Positions 5,797-12,596 of a stretch of 12,596 nt of DNA are shown here, piece after piece. The stretch is from Ruminococcus sp. Lineage in GTDB: Bacteria > Bacillota > Clostridia > Oscillospirales > Ruminococcaceae. Location: contig JAIDNR010000134.1 of the NCBI GenBank assembly GCA_029063695.1, positions 1 through 12,596 on the forward strand. Reading direction: 5' to 3'. A program made the translations under genes and the position numbers. The notes beneath the pieces are model-generated. The model worked only from the letters and a program-made list of their open reading frames with translations. It was not told the origin of the DNA and ran no database searches. The first letter of the stretch is position 1. Every line of letters starts with the position of its first letter.

Positions 5797-8700
5797 TTAT
5801 CTGCCTGTTTTTGCGATAAGTCCGATATTTTCGGGATTTATTATTTCAGTCAGCTCTTTATAACTCTGTTCACTCAGATTAACAGAAAGTTTATTTTTTG
5901 GTCGGACAGTTTTTTTTCTATCGGTAAAATAAAAGCAGATTTCTGTATTTCCGCTGTATTTTCTGCATATTTCAGTAATTTTACTTACGGGAACAGAATA
6001 CGAAGCCGATTTTATACAGAGAAACATATTTTCGGAAATGCGTGAAAAATCATTTTTAGCAGTTATACTTCCGCATATTATTGAAATACTTTCATCTTTT
6101 ACCGAAATTCTACCGTTAATATAAACTATATCCTCTTCATTCAGACGTGCGCCTGTAACTGCATATAAATCAGGAAATACAACCGCATCACTTTCCCCTG
6201 TTTCGTCCGCAACAGTAAGAAAACACATATTATTTCCGTTTCTGATGGTATGAATCTTCTTATCCTGAACTATGCACATAAATCTGACAGCCATATTATC
6301 CATGATGTTCTCTGTATCTGAAAAATCGCCGATTTTCTGCACTTTAAGCAGTTTTCCGAGATAATCATATTCGGTAAGCGGATTTCCGCTGAGGTAAATT
6401 CCTGCCGCTTCTTTTTCCATTGCAAGCAATTTTTCAGCATCATATTCAGATTTGAATGGAATTTTTATATTGACGGATTCAAGTTCATCATCTCCGAAAA
6501 GATTCATCTGTCCATCAATTATTCCCCTGTTTTCCCTGCCTGTTATATCCATAAGCATTTCATAGTTTTCAATCATCTGACGACGGTTAAGACCGAGATT
6601 ATCAAAAGCTCCCGACTTTATAAGATTTTCAAGTGCCTTTTTATTAAGTTCCTTGCCGTTCATACGTTCACAGAAATTCTGTAAGCCCGTAAATCTGCCG
6701 TTTTCTCTTTCGGCAATAATTTTTTCAGCAAGTCCGGCACCTGAGTTTTTTACAGCGAGAAGTCCGAAATACATCTTGCCGTCCATGTAGGCAAATCCTT
6801 TGAGACTTTTATTTATATCGGGAGCAAGAACTTCAATTCCCGAATTACGGCAGTCGTTTATATATTCGACAAGCTTTGCACTGCTTGACATCACACTTGA
6901 CATAAGAGCCGCCATATATATTCCACGATAATGACATTTAAGATAAGCCGTCTGATACGCAAGATAAGCATAAGCCGCCGCATGGGATTTATTGAACGCA
7001 TACGACGCAAAACCTGCCATCTCATCAAATATCCTATCAGCAGTATCACTTGAAATGCCGTTGATTTCAGCACCTGCAACAAATTTTTCACGCTCGCTCA
7101 TCATAACATCATGTTTTTTCTTTGCCATAGCACGTCGTACTATATCAGCATGACCATATGAATACCCTGCAAGTTTCCGACATATTTCCATAACCTGCTC
7201 CTGATATACCATTACTCCGTAAGTATCACCAAGAATTTTTTCAAGTTCAGGGTGAAGATACTTTATTTTTTCGGGATTCTTTCTGTTTTCAATATATAAA
7301 GGTATCGATTTCATAGGTCCGGGACGGTAAAGTGAAATAATTACAATCAAATCTTCAAGACGTTCAGGAACAAGTTCTGTAAGCCATTTCGTCATACCTG
7401 CACTTTCAAATTGAAAGATTCCTGATGTATCCCCCTTAGACATCATTGTATATACTTTCGCATCATCAACAGGAATTTTATCTATGTCAAAATCAGGTTC
7501 GGTTCTTCGGATTTCATCTACTGCATCTCTTATTATAGTAAGGTTGCGGAGACCAAGAAAATCCATTTTCAGAAGTCCAAGCGATTCAAGGTGAGTCATG
7601 GTATACTGTGTGATAATTGAGTTTTCGCCTCTCTGAAGCGGTACAAGTTCATTCAGCGGAACGGCTGAAATTACAACTCCTGCCGCATGAGTTGAAGTAT
7701 GACGGGGCATTCCCTCGGACTGAAGTGATAAATCAATAAGTCTTTTAACAGAACTGTCCGAGTTACATAGCTTTTTAAGCTCCTGATTTTCATTAAGCGA
7801 AAAAGTGAGGTCATGTTTTGGGTCAATCATCTTTGCAATTTTATCCCCGAGACTGTATGGAAGTCCTAGAACACGAACGATGTCACGTACAGCCGCCTTT
7901 GCTTTCAAAGTATCGAATGCAATGATTTCCGCAACGTACTCAGTGCCGTATTTCCGTGCAACATAATCCTTGACAGCCTGCCTGCCCTCGATACAGAAAT
8001 CAATATCAAAATCGGGCATTGAAACTCTTTCGGGATTAAGAAAACGTTCAAACATGAGATTATATTTCATCGGGTCTATGCCCGTAATGCCAATGCAGTA
8101 CGCACAGAGACTTCCTGCACCAGAACCACGTCCAACACCGACAGGAATATTGTTTTCTCGTGCATACCGTACAAAATCCCAGACAATAAGAAAATAATCA
8201 GTAAAATTCTTTTCATTGATTACAGACAGTTCATATTCAAGTCTGTTTATATATTCCTTAGGCGGATTTTCTCCGTACCTGTTATGAAGTCCGTCAAAGC
8301 TCAGTTTTCTGAGATAATTTTTATTATCACCCGTATTTTCAGCTGTCCTGAATTTTGGAATTTTTACAGTTCCGTCAAAATTGAAATCAACATTGCACCT
8401 TTCAGCGATAAGAGCAGTATTTGATACTGCTTCCTCGTGTCCTCTGAAAAGCACTGCCATTTCGTCAGCTGATTTTATATAAAATTCTTTGGTTTCAAAA
8501 CTCATGCTGTTAGGTTTGCCTAATATAGTACCCGTCTGAATACAAAGCAGAACATTCTGCAATTCACTGTCAGATTTCATGATGTAATGACAGTCATTAG
8601 TTGCAACCAAATTTATTCCTGTTTCGGTGGAAAGCCTGTAAATCAGCGGAAGTATCTGCAATTCACTTCTTATTCCATGATTTTGAATTTCAAGAAAATA

Positions 8701-9216
8701 GTTGTCCTCACCGAAAATATCACGGTATTCAAGAGCTTTTTTCTTTGCTTCATCATACTGACCGTTCAGGAACAGACGTGGAATTTCTCCCACAAGACAG
8801 GCTGAAAGACAGATAAGTCCGCCATGATATTTTTTCAGAAGTTCAACGTCAACTCTCGGCTTACTGTAAAAGCCCTCAATATTAGCATAAGAAACAAGCT
8901 TAACGAGATTACCATAACCCTCATTATTTTCGCAAAGCAGAATCAGATGATAAGGACGTGAATCGATTTTAGGTTCTTTGTCAAATCTTGTACGTGGAGC
9001 AACATATACCTCACAGCCGATTATAGGCTTTATTCCTGCTTTTACCGCAGTCTGCCAAAATTCAGGTACTCCGTACATATTTCCATGGTCTGTTATTGCA
9101 ACCGCCGTCTGACCGAGTTCCTTTACATGCTGAATAAGCTTGTTTATCCTGCAAGCACCGTCAAGCAGACTGTATTCCGTATGAACATGAAGATTGACAA
9201 ATTCATCGGCATTCAC
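5797..9216 (-). CDS. dnaE: DNA polymerase III alpha subunit, DnaE type
   Basis: DnaE is a C-family replicative DNA polymerase. In Firmicutes it typically works beside PolC, extending lagging-strand primers. The 1139-residue chain has an N-terminal PHP domain (about 6-215) whose metal-site pattern looks complete: HVHTEYS (10-16), DHGN (43-46), E69, H90, C140, H180 and NDCH (207-210). The palm has GRGSGAGS (362-369), catalytic aspartates 404 and 406 in PDFDIDF, and a third in MDFLGLR (D552). FQFESAGM (601-608) and SLYRPGPM (628-635) are fingers-region signatures. QMNLF (903-907) fits the clamp-binding motif, and an OB-fold follows (about 973-1050). No exonuclease domain is inserted, so this is not PolC. 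The start is GTG 9216-9214, overlapping the whiA stop by 14 bases, with GAAAGGAG (9235-9228) 11 bases upstream; no nearby in-frame ATG precedes the PHP motif. Confidence 0.97.
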   Translation of the reverse strand: MNADEFVNLHVHTEYSLLDGACRINKLIQHVKELGQTAVAITDHGNMYGVPEFWQTAVKAGIKPIIGCEVYVAPRTRFDKEPKIDSRPYHLILLCENNEGYGNLVKLVSYANIEGFYSKPRVDVELLKKYHGGLICLSACLVGEIPRLFLNGQYDEAKKKALEYRDIFGEDNYFLEIQNHGIRSELQILPLIYRLSTETGINLVATNDCHYIMKSDSELQNVLLCIQTGTILGKPNSMSFETKEFYIKSADEMAVLFRGHEEAVSNTALIAERCNVDFNFDGTVKIPKFRTAENTGDNKNYLRKLSFDGLHNRYGENPPKEYINRLEYELSVINEKNFTDYFLIVWDFVRYARENNIPVGVGRGSGAGSLCAYCIGITGIDPMKYNLMFERFLNPERVSMPDFDIDFCIEGRQAVKDYVARKYGTEYVAEIIAFDTLKAKAAVRDIVRVLGLPYSLGDKIAKMIDPKHDLTFSLNENQELKKLCNSDSSVKRLIDLSLQSEGMPRHTSTHAAGVVISAVPLNELVPLQRGENSIITQYTMTHLESLGLLKMDFLGLRNLTIIRDAVDEIRRTEPDFDIDKIPVDDAKVYTMMSKGDTSGIFQFESAGMTKWLTELVPERLEDLIVIISLYRPGPMKSIPLYIENRKNPEKIKYLHPELEKILGDTYGVMVYQEQVMEICRKLAGYSYGHADIVRRAMAKKKHDVMMSEREKFVAGAEINGISSDTADRIFDEMAGFASYAFNKSHAAAYAYLAYQTAYLKCHYRGIYMAALMSSVMSSSAKLVEYINDCRNSGIEVLAPDINKSLKGFAYMDGKMYFGLLAVKNSGAGLAEKIIAERENGRFTGLQNFCERMNGKELNKKALENLIKSGAFDNLGLNRRQMIENYEMLMDITGRENRGIIDGQMNLFGDDELESVNIKIPFKSEYDAEKLLAMEKEAAGIYLSGNPLTEYDYLGKLLKVQKIGDFSDTENIMDNMAVRFMCIVQDKKIHTIRNGNNMCFLTVADETGESDAVVFPDLYAVTGARLNEEDIVYINGRISVKDESISIICGSITAKNDFSRISENMFLCIKSASYSVPVSKITEICRKYSGNTEICFYFTDRKKTVRPKNKLSVNLSEQSYKELTEIINPENIGLIAKTGR

Positions 9217-10123
9217 CCGAACCGCACTCCTTTCTTATATCGTCTGCAATTTTAGCAATCCGCTGAAAACGATGATTCACTCCCGAACGGCTTATTGGTT
9301 CAGACAGGCTTTCACCAATATCTCTCAGGTTCATAACAGGATTATCAAGTCTCAGACGTGCAATTTCAAGCAAATCATCAGGCAGACTGTCAAGTCCCCG
9401 AGTTTCTGCAATAAGTGAAATATCCTCAGTCTGTCTAAGAGAAGCATTGACTGTTTTATCAATATTTGCACTGTCACAGTTTGTGATTCTGTTAGCTTTG
9501 TTACGAATATCCTTATAAATCTTGACATTTATAATATCAAGCGTACACTGCTTTGCACCGATAAAAGTGAGAGTATCTTCGATTGATTCGCTTCCCTTGA
9601 TATATACAATATGCTGTCCTCTCCGTGACGAACGTTTTGCGGTAACGCCAATATCACCAAGAAGTGAAATAAGTTCATCGGCAAGCACTTCGTCAGTAAC
9701 AGTAAATTCAAGATGATATTCTTTCTCAGGGTCATTTACACTTCCGCAGGCAAGAAAAATACCTGCCGTAAAGATTCCAAGACTGCTTATGGATATCATT
9801 TCGGAATCAATATGACGACTGCCGTCTGAAATTCTGTATCTTGAAAAGATTTCGTCTGTAATTTTCGGTGACCTTATATCATAGATGTAGACCGCACCGC
9901 CGTTTTTGCCATGAGATTCTTTGCAGTCCAAACTGAAATGGAATACTTTTTCAAATAATCTGCTGAAAGTTTGGGCTGATATTCTGCTTTTTGTCTGAAA
10001 ACAGATATGATTTTTGTCCAGAGTTCTGCTGAAAAGAATCATACCGTAAAGACAGGCAAAACGTTTGTCCTTATCTGTAATATATGTGCAGATTTCTCTG
10101 CGTACTTCATCTGAGAATGACAT
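9203..10123 (-). CDS. whiA: WhiA, DNA-binding regulator linked to cell division
   Basis: WhiA controls sporulation genes in actinomycetes, and in Bacillus it affects cell division and chromosome segregation. The 306-residue length is normal. The N-terminal domain (about 1-90) begins MSFSDEVRREIC. The degenerate LAGLIDADG-like domain (about 113-200) shows GIFTAGIFLACGSVNDPEKEYHLEF; catalytic residues are normally lost in this family. Next come the conserved NKANRITNCDSANIDKTV (208-225) and a C-terminal helix-turn-helix (about 228-300), with SLPDDLLEIARLRLDNP and ISRSGVNHRFQRIAKIA. The ATG at 10123-10121 has GAGAGGTG a few bases upstream (about 10138-10131). The stop lies inside the dnaE start region, so the two genes are probably translationally coupled. 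Upstream, 111 bases separate it from rapZ, containing the inverted-repeat element, where many Firmicutes have yvcK. Confidence 0.96.
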   Translation of the reverse strand: MSFSDEVRREICTYITDKDKRFACLYGMILFSRTLDKNHICFQTKSRISAQTFSRLFEKVFHFSLDCKESHGKNGGAVYIYDIRSPKITDEIFSRYRISDGSRHIDSEMISISSLGIFTAGIFLACGSVNDPEKEYHLEFTVTDEVLADELISLLGDIGVTAKRSSRRGQHIVYIKGSESIEDTLTFIGAKQCTLDIINVKIYKDIRNKANRITNCDSANIDKTVNASLRQTEDISLIAETRGLDSLPDDLLEIARLRLDNPVMNLRDIGESLSEPISRSGVNHRFQRIAKIADDIRKECGSGECR

Positions 10124-10142
10124 TTCGATTCACCTCTCCGGT

Positions 10143-10229
10143 GCATGATAGTGATGAATAATCACTAATTTATCACCTTATACTATTTTTTAGAAGTAAA
10201 AAAATAAAGTTTATGCATCACTATCATGC
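10143..10229. repeat. 87-base element with perfect 14-base inverted ends
   Basis: GCATGATAGTGATG (10143-10156) and its exact reverse complement (10216-10229) bound a 59-base AT-rich core. Inside, a second imperfect hairpin is possible: CCTTAT and ATTTTTTA pair with TAAAAAA and TAAAG across a GAAG turn, with a bulge. GTGAT/ATCAC also forms a small local stem (10151-10165). It fills most of the 111 bases between rapZ and whiA. It could be a miniature inverted-repeat element, a structured RNA in the rapZ-whiA transcript, or a pair of operators; only the dinucleotide GT flanks both ends, so a target-site duplication is not shown. Confidence 0.65.
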
Positions 10230-10234
10230 GTCAC

Positions 10235-11098
10235 TTATTTTTTAGTAATATCACGGTGATATTTCTGTACTTTATAATTCTGTTCGGTCAAATATTTTGC
10301 CATAAGTTCTGCAAAAGTGATTGAACGATGTTTTCCACCTGTACAGCCGAAAGAAATAACAAGCTGACTTTTTCCCTCCTTCACATAAAGCGGTACAAGG
10401 AAATCAATTAAATCAGTCAGTTTTTCAAAAAGTTTTCTGGAATCCTCAGAGTTCATGACATATTTCTGTACACATTCCTCAGTTCCCGTATGATTTCTGA
10501 GTGATTCGATATAAAACGGATTCGGCAGACAGCGTACATCAAAAATAAGGTCTGATTCGGTTGAAACACCGTATTTGAAACCGAATGACATTACTTTTAT
10601 TATCATTGAATCGGAAGTGTTTTCAAGGAAAATCGAGCGTACAGCTTCTTTAAGCTGAGATGTTGAATAGCTTGTTGTATCAATGTAATAATCAGCAATC
10701 TCCCTAAACTGTGCAAGCTGTTCACGTTCGTATTTAATAGCGTCATGCATATTTCCGCTGAACTTCTCATCAAGAGGGTGCTTGCGTCGTGTTTCCTTAT
10801 ATCTCTGAATCAGTATTTCGTCCTCTGCTTCTATAAAAAGAACCTTTACCTCAACATCGCTTTTGCTTTTCAGAGTCTGCCATACATAGAAGATTTCCGT
10901 AAACATATCGCCCGTTCTTATATCAACCGCAACAGCTATCCTATCAATTCCCGTTTCGGATTTACGGCATAAATTCACAAACTGCGGAATAAGTTTCGGC
11001 GGAATATTATCAATGCAGTAAAATCCGAGGTCTTCCATAACGTTCATAACGCTTGATTTTCCCGAACCCGACATTCCCGTAACGATTAACAGCTTCAT
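10235..11098 (-). CDS. rapZ: RapZ/YvcJ family nucleotide-binding protein
   Basis: In E. coli RapZ is an RNase adaptor that senses glucosamine 6-phosphate; the Bacillus homologue YvcJ is a GTPase/ATPase of less certain role, linked to competence. The 287 residues are full length. The N-terminal P-loop is GMSGSGKSS (8-16), followed by CIDNIPPKLIP (28-38). The C-terminal domain (about 165-287) has SFGFKYGVSTESDLIFDVRCLPNPFYI around 171-197 and FGCTGGKHRS (250-259), then a conserved basic end HRDITKK. The ATG at 11098-11096 has AGGAG (11110-11106) seven bases upstream. It lies 33 bases after murB, in one transcript with hprK, which is usual in Firmicutes. A Firmicutes role close to YvcJ rather than E. 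coli RapZ is likely, since the E. coli small RNA partners are not expected here. Confidence 0.96.
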   Translation of the reverse strand: MKLLIVTGMSGSGKSSVMNVMEDLGFYCIDNIPPKLIPQFVNLCRKSETGIDRIAVAVDIRTGDMFTEIFYVWQTLKSKSDVEVKVLFIEAEDEILIQRYKETRRKHPLDEKFSGNMHDAIKYEREQLAQFREIADYYIDTTSYSTSQLKEAVRSIFLENTSDSMIIKVMSFGFKYGVSTESDLIFDVRCLPNPFYIESLRNHTGTEECVQKYVMNSEDSRKLFEKLTDLIDFLVPLYVKEGKSQLVISFGCTGGKHRSITFAELMAKYLTEQNYKVQKYHRDITKK

Positions 11099-11131
11099 AT
11101 TATCACTCCTGACTTCACACTTTTTATCCGA

Positions 11132-12037
11132 CTATTTAAGTATAACAGGCTCAAGTTCAAGAATATAGCCTGTTTTTTCATTTACAACAGTTCTGACCTT
11201 TTCACATAATTCAAGAACGTCTGCACAAGTTGCACCGCCCTTGTTTATCACAAAACCGCTGTGCTTAGTGCTTACTTCCGCACCGCCTACCGACAGTCCT
11301 TTAAGTCCGCACTGTTCTATAAGCAGAGATGCATAACTCCCCTTCGGACGCTTGAAAGTACTTCCTGCACTCGCATATTCCAACGGCTGTTTTGATGCAC
11401 GTTTCTGCATACATTCATTCATGGCAGACTTTATGGAATCGGGATTTCCTTTTTTGAGATTCATGGTTACGGAAGTTATGATACAGTCTTTTTCCGCAAA
11501 GATACTGTGCCTGTAGGACAAATCCATATCATCGGACGAAATTGTATTTATATCACCGTTTTCATCAATATATTCCGCTGAAACGGCAATATCTTTCATT
11601 TCACTGCCGTATGCACCTGCATTCATATATAATGCACCGCCGACCGTTCCGGGAATACCGAAAAGATTTTCCATGCCTGAAAGTCCTGATTCCTGAGCTT
11701 TCCTGCATACTGCCGAAAGCATTGCACCTGCCTGAGCTGTTATTGAAGTATCGTTTACAGAAATATCCGAAAAAGCACTTCCGAAATGCAGAATTATTCC
11801 GTCAAAACCATTATCCGATGCAATAATATTGCTTCCTCTGCCGATTACAGCGTATTTTATGTTGTTTTTTACGGTATATCTCAGAAGTTCCGCTGTTGAT
11901 TCCGCCGAGCATACGTCTATCAATGCACGGCAGGCTCCGCCGATTTTAAACGTGGTATAATCACTCAAATCAGCTTCTGCAATAACTTTACAGTTCAATC
12001 TGTTGCATATCTCTGTCAATTCATTTATATCTATCAT
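11132..12037 (-). CDS. murB: UDP-N-acetylmuramate dehydrogenase (MurB)
   Basis: MurB is a cytoplasmic FAD enzyme that reduces UDP-GlcNAc-enolpyruvate with NADPH to UDP-MurNAc, the second step in peptidoglycan precursor synthesis. The 301-residue protein is the short type II form. The FAD domain has TTFKIGGACRALI (28-40), IGRGSNIIASDNGFDG (65-80) and GIPGTVGGALYMNAGAYG (127-144). The substrate domain has SYRHSIF (174-180) with the catalytic Arg 176, and AGSTFKRP (224-231) with Ser 226 in the position of the proton-donating serine. The C-terminal LELEPVIL contains Glu 296, the expected catalytic glutamate. ATG 12037-12035 has a strong AGGAGGAAC a few bases upstream. It follows hprK by 24 bases and precedes rapZ by 33, so wall synthesis is coupled to carbon-status genes in one operon. 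Confidence 0.97.
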   Translation of the reverse strand: MIDINELTEICNRLNCKVIAEADLSDYTTFKIGGACRALIDVCSAESTAELLRYTVKNNIKYAVIGRGSNIIASDNGFDGIILHFGSAFSDISVNDTSITAQAGAMLSAVCRKAQESGLSGMENLFGIPGTVGGALYMNAGAYGSEMKDIAVSAEYIDENGDINTISSDDMDLSYRHSIFAEKDCIITSVTMNLKKGNPDSIKSAMNECMQKRASKQPLEYASAGSTFKRPKGSYASLLIEQCGLKGLSVGGAEVSTKHSGFVINKGGATCADVLELCEKVRTVVNEKTGYILELEPVILK

Positions 12038-12061
12038 TTGTTCCTCCTGATGATAAAATTA

Positions 12062-12563
12062 TCAGAATGATTCATAATTTCTGATTGTTTCTTTCGGGTC
12101 TGAATCCATGCCGAGACGATGAAGAAGTTCAGCCGCAGCATTATATCCCATTTTCTTCTGTCTGTTATTCATAGCGGCAACTTCAAGAATAACGGCAAGA
12201 TTACGTCCGGGCTTTACGGGAATCGTCAGTGCAGGCACTTTAACTCCCAGAAGGCTTACATATTCCGTATCAACACCCATTCTGTCATATATCTTTTCCG
12301 GATTCCACTGTTCAAGTTCAACAACGAGGTCAAGCTTCTCAGTCATTTTTACTGCACCGATACCGAAAAGACGACGGGCATTAATAATTCCTATGCCACG
12401 CAGTTCGAGAAAATGACGTATATTATCGGGGGAACTTCCGACAAGACTTATATTTGATACCTTGCGAATTTCAACAGCGTCATCTGCAACAAGTCTGTGT
12501 CCACGCTTTACAAGCTCAATGGCAGTCTCGCTCTTGCCGACACCGCTTTCACCTGTGATGAAT
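12062..12563 (-). CDS. hprK: HPr kinase/phosphorylase, 5' part missing at contig end
   Basis: HprK phosphorylates, and dephosphorylates, Ser46 of the PTS protein HPr, setting carbon catabolite repression in Firmicutes. 166 residues of the C-terminal kinase domain are readable from TTC at 12562-12560 to TGA at 12064-12062. They include the P-loop GESGVGKSE, VADDAVEI just after it, the family signature HFLELRGIGIINARRLFG, and VKPGRNLAVILEVAAMNN near the C-terminus. Full proteins have about 305-330 residues, so the N-terminal domain (roughly 140-150 residues) lies off the contig. The ATG at 12346 is an internal methionine and not the start. An in-frame TGA at 12571-12569 lies in non-genomic adapter sequence and does not mean the gene is broken. 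It is the first visible gene of the hprK-murB-rapZ-whiA-dnaE cluster. Confidence 0.95.
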
Positions 12564-12596
12564 CTGTCTCATATACAAAACTCCCAGCCCACGAGA
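12564..12596. other. Nextera/Tn5 sequencing adapter left on the contig end
   Basis: The final 33 bases align without gaps to the reverse complement of the Nextera read-2 transposase adapter (mosaic end CTGTCTCTTATACACATCT followed by CCGAGCCCACGAGA). 29 of 33 positions match; the mismatches are at 12571, 12578, 12580 and 12585. The coding frame of hprK is intact up to 12563 and meaningless beyond it. This is library-preparation sequence with read errors and should be trimmed. Confidence 0.94.

Noticed and set aside
5777..5799. Terminator after dnaE
   Set aside because: A T-tract is present on the minus strand, but the preceding repeat is direct, and only CATG could pair, which is too weak for an intrinsic terminator.
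9203..10123. Homing endonuclease, because of the LAGLIDADG-like domain
   Set aside because: The whole domain order, the conserved NCDSANIDKTV segment and the C-terminal helix-turn-helix are those of WhiA, in which the endonuclease fold has become a regulator.
12062..12346. hprK as a truncated or frameshifted pseudogene starting at the ATG at 12346
   Set aside because: Reading upstream of that ATG continues the HprK domain without a break to 12563, including the P-loop; the stop beyond it lies in adapter sequence.

Overview
This looks like a chromosomal housekeeping segment from a low-GC member of the Clostridia, most likely a Ruminococcus-type member of the Oscillospirales. The basis is the gene set and order (hprK-murB-rapZ-whiA, dnaE-pfkA, DUF951-prfA), the AT-rich sigma-A promoters with strong AGGAGG-like ribosome binding sites, and the lone S1-repeat protein. 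The genus is an inference. Nothing in the sequence indicates a phage, plasmid, transposase, CRISPR array, tRNA or rRNA.

Layout, left to right. Positions 1-2875 (minus strand) hold DUF951, prfA, a Sua5-type threonylcarbamoyl-AMP synthase and coaE, tightly packed or overlapping, with coaE cut by the left edge. They are read from a near-consensus promoter at 2913-2941. Positions 3039-4381 (plus strand) hold a divergent pair: an unrecognised 118-residue protein and a 304-residue S1-repeat RNA-binding protein, ending at a hairpin that probably serves both strands. Positions 4430-5637 (minus) hold pfkA and a small two-zinc-knuckle protein, with their own TTGACA/TAAAAT promoter. Positions 5797-12563 (minus) hold hprK (5' part missing), murB, rapZ, whiA and dnaE, in transcription order. 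No gap between genes exceeds about 165 bases.

The left operon serves translation (peptide release, t6A tRNA modification) and coenzyme A synthesis. The right operon joins carbon-status signalling (HprK, RapZ), cell-wall precursor synthesis (MurB), a division-linked regulator (WhiA) and the replicative polymerase (DnaE), followed by glycolytic commitment (PfkA).

Two points deserve attention. First, the last 33 bases (12564-12596) are not genomic. They match the Nextera/Tn5 read-2 adapter at 29 of 33 positions and create a false in-frame stop in hprK. Second, the rapZ-whiA junction, where many Firmicutes carry yvcK, holds no gene; instead there is an 87-base element bounded by perfect 14-base inverted repeats. 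I do not see a convincing undescribed biological system; the least explained items are that element, the 118-residue protein and the S1 protein beside it.
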